Shown: positions 25,209 through 34,505, counted from the stretch's first letter. The stretch: 63,347 nt of DNA from an uncultured Chloroflexales bacterium (GCA_937925925.1 CALANA010000074.1:1-63347); one strand, 5' to 3'. Notes: generated by a model not told the origin, from the sequence alone. Translations and numbers: made by a program.

Positions 25209-28199
25209 CTACACAACCACATTGACCAGTTTCCCGGGCACAACGATAATCCGGCGTACTGTCTTATCGCCAACCAGGCTTAACACCCGCTCACTGCTCA
25301 ACGCCATTGCCTTGAGCGTTTGTTCATCCGTATCCACGGCTACGGTCACTTTGTCACGCAGCTTGCCATTGACCTGAATCACGAGTTCAATCATATCTTC
25401 AGCCGCCAGTTCAGCATTCGCCACTGGCCATGGCTGTTGATGAATGCTGTAGCTGTACCCCAGACGTTCCCACAACTCCTCGGCAATGTGCGGGGTGACC
25501 GGGGCCATCAGCCGCAACAGGATGTGTATGGCTGCGTTCCAGGCGGGGGTGTGGGCCAGGCCAGCGTCGCGGGCGCGATACAGCGCGTTGGTGAACTCCA
25601 TGAGCGCCGCCACCATCGTGTTGAATTTGAAGTCCAGAATATCAGCCTCAACGCGCTGAATGGTCTGGTGGGTAATGCGTTCTAGCTGGCGGGTGCTAAA
25701 GGTAACAGGTTGACCACGATCATCATCAGGTGACAACGTGATGCGCCAGACGCGATCCAGCCAGCGCCGAATGCCAGGCACGCCCTGGGTACTCCAGGGC
25801 ACGGCCAGTTCAAAATCGCTGATAAAACACTCATAGCCGCGTAGTGCGTCTGCACCATGTTCTTGCACGACTTCGTCGGGCGTAATCACATTGTGGAGTG
25901 ACTTACTCATCTTGCGCCCATCCGTCGCCAGGATCAGCCCCTGGTTGCGCAGGCGCTGAAATGGCTCAAAGAACGACACATACCCCAGATCGTAGAGTAC
26001 CTTTGTCCAGAAGCGGGCATAGAGCAGGTGCATCACCGCATGTTCAGCCCCACCGACATACATATCGACCGGTAGCCAGTAGTCCAGTTCCTGGCGATCG
26101 GCCAGCGTATCTGGATTGTGGGGATCAACAAAACGCATGTAGTACCAGGAAGAACAGGCAAAAGTACCCATCGTGTCGGTTTCGCGTCGGACGCGACGGC
26201 CATCGGGCAAGGTGGCTTGCACCCAGTCCTCGATCAGTGCCAGCGGCGATTCGCCGGTCGCGGTTGGCTCATAGCTATCGACATTGGGCAGCGTGAGCGG
26301 CAAGTCGGCATCGGCAAGCGGCACTTCCAGGCCATCATCGGTATGCATAATGGGGATGGGTGTCCCCCAGTAGCGCTGGCGGCTGATCAGCCAGTCACGC
26401 ATCTTATAGTTCAGGCGGCGCTGCCCGGTACCCTGCGCCTCCAGCCAGTCAATTGTACGGCTAATGGCGACATCACCGGGCAAGCCATTGATCGGCCCGG
26501 AATTGATCGGTGTGCCATATTCGTCATGATAAATAACCTCACGATACCAGGGAATCTGTGCCAGATAACCCATGTAAGACGATGGTCGTTCCCCGGATAT
26601 GGAGTGGATGCGCTGCACAATCTGCTGATCTGCTGAAACTGAGTCAAAGGCGATGATCGTATCAGCAAAAATCGTGAGCCAGCCAGATCCGACTACTTCT
26701 GTCCATCCATTGGCGGTCAGATAGGGTTGCACCAGTTGGGCGTAGTCTGCGGCCTGGGCACCGGTCAGCGTGACGAGCAGGGCACCAGTCGGATCTGACT
26801 CCACACTATACCCGGCCTGTTGCAAGATAGTGTCCAGGCCGGAACGATACATCTCAGGTCGGATACAACTGCGGGCAGCATCATCAGGACGGGCAATCAC
26901 TGGAATGATCGGCAGGCCAAATGTGAGGGCAAACGCAAAATCGCGCTCGTCGTGGGCGGGTACAGCCATAATCGCGCCGGTTCCATAGCCCATCAACACA
27001 TAGTCGGCAATCCAGATCGGGATCTGTGTTCCATTCACTGGATTAAGCGCATAGCTCCCGGTGAAGACGCCCGTTTTTTCCTTCTCCTCAGCCGTGCGAG
27101 CGCTGGCCGACATAGCCCGCGATCGGGTCACGTACTCCGTCACTTGCGTTCGCTGTTCAGCCGTGGTCAGGCTCTCGACCAGCGGATGCTCCGGCGACAA
27201 GACCATGAAGGTTGCGCCCCACAGCGTATCCGGGCGAGTGGTGAAGACAATAATGTCAGCATCGACCGCCGGAGCAACCGGAGACGCAGGGGGGGCTACC
27301 TTGAAAATAACCTCGGCTCCCTCGCTACGCCCAATCCAGTTGCGCTGCATCGCAACGATTTTGGCGGGCCAATCAACGCTATCCAGGTCACGCGCCAGGC
27401 GTTCGGCATAGGCGGTAATCCGAAAGAACCACTGCTTTAACACCTTACGTTCGACCAGTGCCCCACTCCGCCAGGCCCGCCCTTCGGCATCAACCTCCTC
27501 GTTGGCAATAACAGTCTTATCTACTGGATCCCAGTTCACCACTGCTTCGCCACGATAGGCCAGACGAAACTGGCGCAAAAAATCCTGCTGTTGCTGTGGC
27601 GTATAGCTGTTCCATTCGGCAGCGGTTATGCCTGGCTCAGAGAGAGGGCGGCGGAGATCGGCAGTGCCACGACGGGCCAGTTCGGCCTCCAGTTCGGTGA
27701 TGGGCCGGGCGGCATCGACACGTGGGTCATACCAACTGGTGTAGAGCCGCAGAAAGATCCACTGTGTCCAGTGATAATACTCCGGCGTACTGGAGTTAAT
27801 CTCGCGGCTCCAGTCATAACTGGTACCGATCAGATTCATCTGGCGCTTGTAATTGTCGGCAAAGCGGCGGATCAACAGGGCCGGGTTCGTCTGTTGCTTG
27901 ATTGCTGCATTTTCGGCAGGGAGGCCAAAAGCGTCCCATCCCATCGGGTGCAACACGTTATAGCCCTGCATGCGGTAGTAGCGGGCTACCACATCGGTCG
28001 GCACATAGTTGCGACAGTGGCCTACACTCAGCCCTTCACCACTGGGGTAGGGATAGAAGTCAAGAATGTAATATTTGGGGCGTTCATCAGCAGGCTGTGT
28101 TTTATAGAGTTCATCAGCCGCCCAGCGTTGCTGCCATTTCGGTTCAATTTCAGCCGGATCGTAGCGTTCTGGTGCTTTGCGGTCATTCGTTTTGCTCAT
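25209..28199 (-). CDS. leuS: Leucyl-tRNA synthetase
   Basis: A 996-aa class I synthetase charging tRNA-Leu. The HIGH-type motif is PYPSGEGLSVGHCRNYV (Ser-Val-Gly-His), and KMSKS is intact (DGRKMSKSLHNVI). A large CP1 editing domain lies between, with the TRPDTLWGATFMVLSPEHP threonine-rich site and the VPAHDERDFAFA Asp loop. It is longer than the E. coli enzyme (860 aa), mostly through insertions in and after the editing region. GGAGGAG precedes the ATG, and a 46-codon upstream ORF ends across that ATG (ATGA). Confidence 0.97.
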   Translation of the reverse strand: MSKTNDRKAPERYDPAEIEPKWQQRWAADELYKTQPADERPKYYILDFYPYPSGEGLSVGHCRNYVPTDVVARYYRMQGYNVLHPMGWDAFGLPAENAAIKQQTNPALLIRRFADNYKRQMNLIGTSYDWSREINSSTPEYYHWTQWIFLRLYTSWYDPRVDAARPITELEAELARRGTADLRRPLSEPGITAAEWNSYTPQQQQDFLRQFRLAYRGEAVVNWDPVDKTVIANEEVDAEGRAWRSGALVERKVLKQWFFRITAYAERLARDLDSVDWPAKIVAMQRNWIGRSEGAEVIFKVAPPASPVAPAVDADIIVFTTRPDTLWGATFMVLSPEHPLVESLTTAEQRTQVTEYVTRSRAMSASARTAEEKEKTGVFTGSYALNPVNGTQIPIWIADYVLMGYGTGAIMAVPAHDERDFAFALTFGLPIIPVIARPDDAARSCIRPEMYRSGLDTILQQAGYSVESDPTGALLVTLTGAQAADYAQLVQPYLTANGWTEVVGSGWLTIFADTIIAFDSVSADQQIVQRIHSISGERPSSYMGYLAQIPWYREVIYHDEYGTPINSGPINGLPGDVAISRTIDWLEAQGTGQRRLNYKMRDWLISRQRYWGTPIPIMHTDDGLEVPLADADLPLTLPNVDSYEPTATGESPLALIEDWVQATLPDGRRVRRETDTMGTFACSSWYYMRFVDPHNPDTLADRQELDYWLPVDMYVGGAEHAVMHLLYARFWTKVLYDLGYVSFFEPFQRLRNQGLILATDGRKMSKSLHNVITPDEVVQEHGADALRGYECFISDFELAVPWSTQGVPGIRRWLDRVWRITLSPDDDRGQPVTFSTRQLERITHQTIQRVEADILDFKFNTMVAALMEFTNALYRARDAGLAHTPAWNAAIHILLRLMAPVTPHIAEELWERLGYSYSIHQQPWPVANAELAAEDMIELVIQVNGKLRDKVTVAVDTDEQTLKAMALSSERVLSLVGDKTVRRIIVVPGKLVNVVV

Positions 28200-28336
28200 A
28201 GACTATTGCTCCTCCGCCAGTGAGCACAATTGCATGCAAAAGACAATGTGCAATGAAATAATGGTAAAAGTACATAGACAGCGATTATCCGCTGCTGCGT
28301 ATAACAGGTATCAGCCTGAAGGTCAGGTTCCGACAC
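28196..28336 (-). CDS. Upstream ORF/leader peptide coupled to leuS
   Basis: A GTG at 28336, nine bases after AAAGGAGG, opens a 46-codon frame whose TGA overlaps the leuS ATG (ATGA at 28199-28196). The peptide begins MSEPDLQADTC and contains six leucines, two adjacent (YVLLPLFH), plus four cysteines. The transcript predicted from the 28391-28419 promoter would start about 48 bases before it. Position, ribosome-binding site and stop-start overlap suggest a translated leader that tunes leuS expression. No T-box signature was found. Chance cannot be excluded. Confidence 0.5.
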   Translation of the reverse strand: MSEPDLQADTCYTQQRIIAVYVLLPLFHCTLSFACNCAHWRRSNSL

Positions 28337-28390
28337 AGGTGCTCACCTCCTTTCGGCGCATGGTGCAAATAGTATGCGCATATCACCAGG

Positions 28391-28419
28391 ATTATACCAT
28401 AGGGCTATGGGTGTGTGCA
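28391..28419 (-). promoter_or_regulatory. Promoter of leuS and its upstream ORF
   Basis: On the minus strand TGCACA (28419-28414), 17-base spacer, TATAAT (28396-28391). Confidence 0.6.
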
Positions 28420-28492
28420 GGCCGCAGTGGCCCGACAGCGGTTTTTGGGCATAGAGATAGGTGCAATGGGCGATCTCGTTTCAAGTGGGCTG

Positions 28493-28501
28493 TGGTATAC
28501 T
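28493..28501 (+). promoter_or_regulatory. Extended -10 promoter at lipB
   Basis: TGG directly followed by TATACT (28496-28501). Transcription would start at about 28508-28509, at the first ATG of lipB, implying a leaderless message. Confidence 0.5.
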
Positions 28502-28508
28502 TAAGTGT

Positions 28509-29282
28509 ATGATGGACGCTCAAATGGCCACTGATTATACCTGCTGCCGCCGTCCCATCCGTATCATCCGTGCAGGCTGCATTGCCTATCAGTCTGCCTG
28601 GGATTGGCAACGCGAGCTGGTGCGTGGGCGTTCCGCTGGACGTGAAGAAGACACGTTGCTGCTGCTGGAACACCCACCCACGATTACGCTGGGGCGCAAG
28701 GCACGGCAGGAACATGTGCTGGTGTCTGCGGCTGAACTGGCGCAACGGGGGGTGACGCTGGTTGCAAGTGATCGCGGCGGCGATGTCACATACCACGCAC
28801 CGGGGCAGATTGTCGGCTACCCTATTCTCAAGTTGTCACGCTATGGCGGCGATGTCGGGCGCTATCTGCGCAACCTGGAAGAAGTCATCATCCGTGTTCT
28901 GGCTACCTATGGATTGGTCGGAGAGCGAGTTGCCGGGTCAACCGGCGTGTGGGTTGCGGTTGATAGCACCGCCGATCATCCGGATCGGTCACGGGATAAT
29001 GAGGCTTCGACGCTCGCCAAGATTCGGGATAATGAGGCTCCGACGCTCGCCAAGATTGCGGCGATCGGTGTGCATGTGAGTGCAAGCGGAGTTACATCGC
29101 ACGGTTTTGCCTTGAATGTCGCGCCCGACTTGCGGGGGTTCGCTCAGATTATTCCGTGCGGTCTCACGGGTCGCACCGTAACCTCGTTAGAACAGGTGCT
29201 GGGGTACGCTCCAGCATTGATAGAGGTGCAGGAGCGTCTTGTCGCTTGTTTTGGCACGGTGTTTAATGTTATGCCGGTGTGA
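28509..29282 (+). CDS. lipB: Lipoyl(octanoyl) transferase (LipB)
   Basis: A 257-aa enzyme moving octanoate from acyl carrier protein to lipoyl domains. Motifs: LLEHPPTITLGRKA, DRGGDVTYHAPGQIVGYPI, the catalytic lysine in AKIAAIGVHVS, SHGFALNV, and the catalytic cysteine in IIPCGL. An insertion of about 30 residues before the lysine contains a perfect-length tandem repeat, RDNEASTLAKI then RDNEAPTLAKI; the second copy carries the lysine into the active-site motif. Start: ATG at 28509 or 28512 immediately after the promoter, or ATG at 28524. lipA follows after one gene. Confidence 0.92.
   Translation: MMDAQMATDYTCCRRPIRIIRAGCIAYQSAWDWQRELVRGRSAGREEDTLLLLEHPPTITLGRKARQEHVLVSAAELAQRGVTLVASDRGGDVTYHAPGQIVGYPILKLSRYGGDVGRYLRNLEEVIIRVLATYGLVGERVAGSTGVWVAVDSTADHPDRSRDNEASTLAKIRDNEAPTLAKIAAIGVHVSASGVTSHGFALNVAPDLRGFAQIIPCGLTGRTVTSLEQVLGYAPALIEVQERLVACFGTVFNVMPV
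28993..29058 (+). repeat. Tandem 33-base duplication inside lipB
   Basis: Two 33-base units starting CGGGATAATGAGGCT differ by one base (TCG against CCG codon) and end at the catalytic lysine codon region. Confidence 0.85.
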
Positions 29283-29423
29283 GGGAATGTACTATGCTGC
29301 GTTCATACCATAGTACCGTTGTAAAAAAAGAGTGTTTATTTGATAATATCCTGGGAGATTGCAGAAAGTACGTCCACGGTTTATCACTGTAAACCAGACA
29401 GCAGTTGTTACCAGGAGGCTACT

Positions 29424-30143
29424 ATGCAGGAATTTGTTAAAGGCTCGCTGCCAAACATCATGTTTATTGGTGGATTGATCGCGATTGGGCTTGGTCTCGG
29501 CATTGAGTTCAAAATTGTTGAAGTCAAGGGACAACTGACAAGAGGTAGTCGATTTGGAGCGATTAGTGTGGGGGCGATCCTGATCGCGGTCAGTGTCTTT
29601 CTCTATATCCGGCCGCTGGAAACAGCCAGTACGCCGCCAGCACCCGCCCAACCGGATGTTGTACAGGCAAACCTTGCACCAATCGGGCCAGTGAGCCAAC
29701 CACTGCCTGAAACCACTGAACAGCCAGCCAGCGCACCAGTAGTGGTGGAACAGCCACAAGCAGCACCGACTGTATCACCACCGGACGTGACAGCGGAACA
29801 GCCACAAGCAGTACCGACTGTATCACCACCGGACGTGCCAGTTGAGCCGTCCCAGCCGCTGCCGGCGGCTGATGTATCGAGCAACCCTGTTGCATCCGAC
29901 GTCACTGTACCTGACCTGCGCGATATGAATGTGAAAGAGGCTGAGAAGTTGTTAAGAGTATTGGGGTTGCAGTTAGGCCAGCCATATGCCACATGCGATC
30001 AAATTCAGGCCAGTGGCGCAGCGGCGGTGCGGGTCAAAAAGGGGCACATTGTGTGTCAATCGGCCCTGCCGTCCAGTCTTATCCCGCCAGGTAGTACGAT
30101 TGATTATGTGGTCTTTGATGATAAGCCACCGAGAAGACCGTAG
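29424..30143 (+). CDS. Membrane protein with C-terminal PASTA domain
   Basis: A 239-aa protein. Two membrane helices lie at about 12-30 (NIMFIGGLIAIGLGLGIEF) and 48-66 (ISVGAILIAVSVFLYI). A Pro/Ala/Gln-rich linker (70-155) contains two copies of a QPQA[AV]PTVSPPDV unit. The last 80 residues form a PASTA domain (VTVPDLRDMNVKEAEKLLRV, then PPGSTIDYVVF). PASTA domains bind muropeptides or wall polymers, so this part is probably outside. Start set by AGGAGG before 29424. It lies between lipB and lipA, and no kinase domain is attached. The role is unknown; a wall sensor is plausible. Confidence 0.85.
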   Translation: MQEFVKGSLPNIMFIGGLIAIGLGLGIEFKIVEVKGQLTRGSRFGAISVGAILIAVSVFLYIRPLETASTPPAPAQPDVVQANLAPIGPVSQPLPETTEQPASAPVVVEQPQAAPTVSPPDVTAEQPQAVPTVSPPDVPVEPSQPLPAADVSSNPVASDVTVPDLRDMNVKEAEKLLRVLGLQLGQPYATCDQIQASGAAAVRVKKGHIVCQSALPSSLIPPGSTIDYVVFDDKPPRRP

Positions 30144-30171
30144 TGATGGTGGTGACTAGATAGGGAAAATT

Positions 30172-31089
30172 ATGGCCGAATATATTCCGCTGATGCCAGT
30201 CAATACTCCTGCCGGATCAACAGTCGCACCTCGTGCGCGGCGACCCGAGTGGCTCAAGGCTCGTGCGCCGACCGGGGAAACCTATCACGATGTTTTGCGC
30301 CTGATGCGTGAGCAAGGGCTGCATACCGTGTGTGAGGAGGCCCGTTGTCCCAATATTGGTGAATGCTGGAGCCACCGCACGGCGACCTTTCTGCTGCTGG
30401 GCGATACCTGTACGCGCGGGTGTCGCTATTGTGCAATTGGCAAAGGCAAACCGCAACCGCTTGATGAGCAGGAGCCAGAACGCATTACCGAGGCAGTGGC
30501 CTATCTCAAGCTCAAGCATGTGGTGTTGACCTCGGTCAATCGTGATGATCAGCCTGATGGCGGGGCGCATATCTTTGCTCGCTGCGTTGAGCTTATTCGC
30601 CAGCATATTCCTGATTGCACTATTGAAGTCCTCATTCCCGATTTTGATGGCAACTGGGCCGCCTTGCAACTTGTGCTGGATGCTGGCCCCGATGTGTTGA
30701 ACCACAATATTGAAACCGTTCCACGTCTCTTTCGGCGCTTCCGTCCACGTGCCGGATTTGCGCAGAGCCTGGAGCTACTGGCTCGCGCACGGCGTTTTGA
30801 CCCGCATCTGATCACCAAGAGTGGTCTGATGGTGGGTGCGGGCGAAACGAATGTGGAAGTGCTGGAGGTTATGGATGCACTGCGCGGCAGCGATGTCAAT
30901 GTGTTGACCATCGGGCAGTATCTGGCACCAGGCAACAATTACTGGCCGGTGGATCGCTATGTCACACCGGCTGAGTTTGCGATGTTTAAGCAAGAGGGGT
31001 TCCAACGCGGGTTTACTCATGTCGAGAGCAGCCCGCTGGTGCGTAGTAGTTACCATGCTCACGAACATGTCGGCAACACTGTGCATTGA
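30172..31089 (+). CDS. lipA: Lipoyl synthase (LipA)
   Basis: A 305-aa radical SAM enzyme inserting two sulfurs into octanoyl groups. The auxiliary [4Fe-4S] cysteines are in [12 protein letters not shown], the radical SAM cluster in [11 protein letters not shown], and the conserved RSSYHA serine ligand is near the C-terminus. Works with LipB, encoded just upstream, on lipoyl domains of 2-oxoacid dehydrogenases and GcvH. Confidence 0.96.
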   Translation: MAEYIPLMPVNTPAGSTVAPRARRPEWLKARAPTGETYHDVLRLMREQGLHTVCEEARCPNIGECWSHRTATFLLLGDTCTRGCRYCAIGKGKPQPLDEQEPERITEAVAYLKLKHVVLTSVNRDDQPDGGAHIFARCVELIRQHIPDCTIEVLIPDFDGNWAALQLVLDAGPDVLNHNIETVPRLFRRFRPRAGFAQSLELLARARRFDPHLITKSGLMVGAGETNVEVLEVMDALRGSDVNVLTIGQYLAPGNNYWPVDRYVTPAEFAMFKQEGFQRGFTHVESSPLVRSSYHAHEHVGNTVH

Positions 31090-31095
31090 GATGCT

Positions 31096-32394
31096 ATGCA
31101 GCCGGTTGTGAAGCATCTGTATGTGCATATTCCATTCTGTGCGCGGCGCTGTGCCTACTGCGACTTCAATACGTATGCCAATCTTGAGGATCGAATTGAG
31201 CCGTATATCGCGGCGCTGTGCGCAGAACTGACACTGTTAGCACAGGAACAGTCGCAGCCGTCACATGACAGTCCATTAGCTATCGTTCGCAACGACTATC
31301 TCCCACCGACCGCTCGTGTGTCACGTGCGACACTCCAGCCCTCGATCTTTTTTGGTGGTGGTACGCCCAGCATGTTGACGCTCGGCCAGCTTGAGCGTAT
31401 ATTGCATGCGGCCAGTGCGCTGGTGCCGCTCGACACCGCTGAGATAACGCTTGAAGCCAATCCGGGTGTGCTGCTGGGTGCAGATATGGCAGCGCTGGAC
31501 TATCTCCGTGGGCTACGCGAGCTGGGCATCAACCGGTTGAGCCTGGGGGTGCAGAGCCTGCACGATCCCACCTTACGTGTACTGGGGCGTACCCACACTG
31601 CTGCCGAAGCCTATCGCTGCTTTGCAGCAGCACGACGAGCGGGCTTCACGTCCATTAACCTGGATTTTATGTTTGGTTTGCCCGGTCAAACCGTTGTGCA
31701 GTGGGAAGCGGCGCTGGCGGAAGTGCTGACATGGGGAGCCGATCATTTTGCGTTGTATGCGCTCATCCTGGAAGAACGCACGCCGTTGGCAGCGCAGGTC
31801 ATGCGCGGGCAGGTCAGTGTGCCCGACGATGATGCGACGGCGGCGATGTATGAAGCGGCGATGTACTATCTTGCGGCGGCGGGTTATGCCCAGTATGAAA
31901 TTAGCAACTGGGCGCGGATTGTGGAGCAGCAGCCGATCAGCGCCAACGGGCATGGGCTATGTCAACCCGACGATCTTGATAGTTCGCTGCCCGCCCTGGC
32001 CTGTCAGCATAATCTAGCCTACTGGCTGAACAGCGACTATCTGGCTGCCGGGGCCGGGGCGCATGGGCATGTCTACCCACAGCGCTATGCTAATCTGGCG
32101 GCGGTCGATGCCTATATTGCGGCTGTGCAGGCCGGACGTCGTCCGGTGGCCGAGTGGGTGCCGCTGACGGAGAACGATCTGTATGCGGAGACGATGTTTA
32201 TGGGCCTGCGCTTGAATGCGGGAGTCAGTCTGGCGCACTTCCGCGACCGCTGTGGAGTGGATCTGGATGTAATCTACGGCGACCTGTTGTGTGAACTGGC
32301 ACAGACAGGCCTGATCGAGCGCAGGGCATGGGGTGTGCGTCTTACCGAGCGCGGGCGAATGCTGGGCAACCAGGTGTTTGCGCGGTTTGTATAA
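31096..32394 (+). CDS. hemW: HemW-like radical SAM protein
   Basis: A 432-aa protein. HIPFCARRCAYCDFNTYAN (11-29) is the radical SAM cluster; the Cys-Asp-Phe ending, without the extra cysteine of HemN, marks the HemW branch. FFGGGTPSMLT, the LEANPG region and the ISNWAR segment are typical. HemW binds heme and is thought to insert it into target proteins rather than oxidise coproporphyrinogen. It starts six bases after lipA. A ~20-residue segment before FFGGGTPS (around LAIVRNDYLPPTARVSR) is unusual. HemN activity is less likely. Confidence 0.88.
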   Translation: MQPVVKHLYVHIPFCARRCAYCDFNTYANLEDRIEPYIAALCAELTLLAQEQSQPSHDSPLAIVRNDYLPPTARVSRATLQPSIFFGGGTPSMLTLGQLERILHAASALVPLDTAEITLEANPGVLLGADMAALDYLRGLRELGINRLSLGVQSLHDPTLRVLGRTHTAAEAYRCFAAARRAGFTSINLDFMFGLPGQTVVQWEAALAEVLTWGADHFALYALILEERTPLAAQVMRGQVSVPDDDATAAMYEAAMYYLAAAGYAQYEISNWARIVEQQPISANGHGLCQPDDLDSSLPALACQHNLAYWLNSDYLAAGAGAHGHVYPQRYANLAAVDAYIAAVQAGRRPVAEWVPLTENDLYAETMFMGLRLNAGVSLAHFRDRCGVDLDVIYGDLLCELAQTGLIERRAWGVRLTERGRMLGNQVFARFV

Positions 32395-32401
32395 CGACAG
32401 G

Positions 32402-33193
32402 CTACCGTACTAACCGCACCTGATCGCAGAAAAAGAGTGTGCCAGCGGTAATACACAGCGGGATCGAGAGCAGGTTCAGAAACGGAATACTCACCAGACC
32501 AAAACAGATCAGGCCAAAACTGGCGCTAGCTGGCAGGCTCTGCCAGATAACCTTCAATTTGGCGCGAAAACTGAGTCGCCGTCGTTCCAGGGGTGGATCG
32601 AGGAAATCCAGGCAGGCGATCAGTATCCCCAGACCCATCCCACCGGCCATGGTAATCAACTGGCCGACCAGCGGGAGAAAGTTGCAGAGAAACAGCACCA
32701 ACGCGATGAGCAGCACCAGCAGCAGTTTCTTGAGTTCAAACAACAGTGAGCGGGCGATGTCGATCGCAATCGCCCGCATTCCGGTTGGTGCCGGAGGCGA
32801 TGACTGTCCGGCATAGACCTGCTCAAGACGCTCTGAGAGCTGGCTATACCAGGGTGATCCCAGTACTACCCCAAAACGCACCAGCAGGAACCCGGTTACA
32901 ATCAGTAGTCCAACGACTAGAAACGCCTGTAAAAATACAGCGAAAATAGCTTCTAACCCGGTCATATTACTGACTAATGTGTCGATAACACGTAGTCCGG
33001 CCAGCAACAACCCGACATAGAAGGTAATGCCGACCAGGATATTAATTCCAATCGGAATAAGAATATAGCGCCACAAACCCGGTGTACGGTTAATAATACT
33101 CAGGGCGCGAAAAGGATAGATCAATCCGGCGAATAACCCACCTCTTGCGTGTGGAGCGGCTGATCTGAAACTTCGTTCTCCTGCCATGATCAT
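32402..33193 (-). CDS. EI24/CysZ-like membrane protein
   Basis: A 263-aa protein of the EI24-domain family (CysZ-like), with an N-terminal GLIYPFRALSIINRTPGLWRY motif, long hydrophobic helices, and the conserved SPWYSQLSERLEQVYAG amphipathic segment. CysZ of E. coli takes up sulfate; other members are uncharacterised. ATG at 33193 or 33187 follows AAAGAGA; a TTATAC -10 hexamer lies about ten bases upstream. It is convergent with hemW, eight bases apart. Confidence 0.8.
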   Translation of the reverse strand: MIMAGERSFRSAAPHARGGLFAGLIYPFRALSIINRTPGLWRYILIPIGINILVGITFYVGLLLAGLRVIDTLVSNMTGLEAIFAVFLQAFLVVGLLIVTGFLLVRFGVVLGSPWYSQLSERLEQVYAGQSSPPAPTGMRAIAIDIARSLLFELKKLLLVLLIALVLFLCNFLPLVGQLITMAGGMGLGILIACLDFLDPPLERRRLSFRAKLKVIWQSLPASASFGLICFGLVSIPFLNLLSIPLCITAGTLFFCDQVRLVR

Positions 33194-33714
33194 AATTCTC
33201 TTTGTATAATGAAGATGTCCTCCGGCTCCGGTAATCAAGCGAGCGCTACGCTTCGGGATCTATATCAATTGCTTCTGCAATCCATACCTGAATGTTAGGA
33301 TAGCGGTGCCCCCTGGCCCCCCCGCTGGCGGGGTGCAAACCACCTGGTACAACAGTGCTGAAACAGATGGAAGTTACGTTTGTCAATCAATGTAACCGCA
33401 AGCGGTGCGTTTTTTAACGCCTTGGCCGCATACAGTCCACCAGAAGCGCCACCAATAATGACCACACGGTGTGAAAACTGTTTACAGAAAGGTATCTCAT
33501 AACGTAGTAAACCTGGTGGTCAATGGTTGCTGCCTGACCGGTCGGGTTGCTCCAACAATCAGCCGAAACGTCAGACCGTGTATCGTTATGCGACTAGTAT
33601 ACCATGGTAGCTCCTGGTAGACTTGATGATAATCAGTGGTATAATAGCGCCAATCCTTTTGTATGATAAGCAATAAGACACAGATTGTTCAGCAATTGCA
33701 CAGGTTCAACGGAG
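33194..33714. other. Gap before the act operon, mostly non-coding
   Basis: Apart from the NDH-2 remnant (33325-33525) no coding signal is seen. A second TATAAT (33640-33645) lies upstream of the main act promoter but without a clear -35. Confidence 0.5.
33325..33525 (-). pseudogene. ndh: Remnant of type II NADH dehydrogenase (N-terminal fragment)
   Basis: Read on the minus strand, SHRVVIIGGASGGLYAAKAL, then KNAPLAVTLIDKRNFHLFQ is the FAD-binding start of an NDH-2-type flavoprotein (usually IGGGFGGL). After Gln the frame breaks: the bases still encode PLLYQV if one C is restored, so a single deletion destroyed the frame. The rest of the roughly 400-aa protein is missing and no intact start is evident. 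A stop lies upstream in frame. Confidence 0.75.
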
Positions 33715-33743
33715 TTGACACAAAAACAAATTGTGATTATAAT
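33715..33743 (+). promoter_or_regulatory. Consensus promoter of the act operon
   Basis: TTGACA (33715-33720), 17-base spacer, TATAAT (33738-33743): a perfect match to the sigma70 consensus, 79 bases before actA. Confidence 0.8.
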
Positions 33744-33821
33744 ACATAAGGATTTCCTATTGTTCAAAATGGAAGAGATGAAAACCCCATTTTGGGACCT
33801 AGTCTAGAATAAGGCTCCCGT

Positions 33822-34487
33822 ATGGCAACACGACCTCAAATTTTTCGGCCCGGTACGAACACCCTTGCCCGAGTTAGTATCTTTGTTGGTGCGCTCATCG
33901 TTGTCGAGATCTTGCTGATCTTGATCGTTTTCTTTCGATCCAATTATTGGCGGCAGGTACATATTGCAATTGACCAACCAGTAAACTTTAGTCACCAGAT
34001 TCATGCCGGTGTGGTTGGGATGGATTGTCGATATTGTCATACCTCCGTAGCGCAGTCGTCCTTTGCAAGCATTCCACCCACCGAGACCTGTGTGACATGC
34101 CATACACAGGTCAAGCAGAATAGTCCACTCGTTCAGCCCATCTGGAAGAGTCTGGAGACAGGTAAACCGATTGAATGGGTGAAAGTGCATGATCTTCCGG
34201 CCTTTGTCTATTTTAACCATAGCATTCATGTCAACAAGGGGTTTGGTTGTACGGAATGTCACGGTCGGGTCAACGAAATGCCGGTAGTCTGGCAGGAGCA
34301 GGCACTGTTCATGGGATGGTGTCTCAATTGCCATCGTAACCCGGAGAAGTATATCCGGCCAGTGGAAGAAGTTTACAACATGGAGTGGGTACGGCCACCC
34401 AATCAGATCGCCCTGGGACAGAAACTTTTGCAGGAATACAATATTGACGTTAATCGCCTGAGTAACTGCTATATCTGTCACCGCTGA
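33822..34487 (+). CDS. actA: Alternative complex III, pentaheme cytochrome c subunit ActA
   Basis: A 221-aa subunit. One N-terminal membrane helix (about 17-38) anchors a periplasmic domain with five CxxCH heme sites at 69-73, 90-94, 143-147, 167-171 and 216-220; extra histidines (HQIHAG, FNHSIHV) supply distal ligands. It passes electrons from the Fe-S subunit toward the monoheme ActE and soluble carriers. First gene of actABCDEFG; AAGG precedes the ATG. Confidence 0.95.
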   Translation: MATRPQIFRPGTNTLARVSIFVGALIVVEILLILIVFFRSNYWRQVHIAIDQPVNFSHQIHAGVVGMDCRYCHTSVAQSSFASIPPTETCVTCHTQVKQNSPLVQPIWKSLETGKPIEWVKVHDLPAFVYFNHSIHVNKGFGCTECHGRVNEMPVVWQEQALFMGWCLNCHRNPEKYIRPVEEVYNMEWVRPPNQIALGQKLLQEYNIDVNRLSNCYICHR

Positions 34488-34505
34488 AACTAGAGTAGTA
34501 CACAT

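Noticed and set aside
28200-28390. T-box leader upstream of leuS
   Set aside because: The conserved T-box tail sequence and an intrinsic terminator are absent; a coupled upstream ORF fits better.
29292-29759. 155-codon minus-strand frame opposite the PASTA gene
   Set aside because: It overlaps the two membrane helices and linker of the PASTA protein; no domain of its own.
31096-32394. Oxygen-independent coproporphyrinogen oxidase HemN
   Set aside because: The cluster motif ends Cys-Asp-Phe without the additional HemN cysteine, which indicates HemW.
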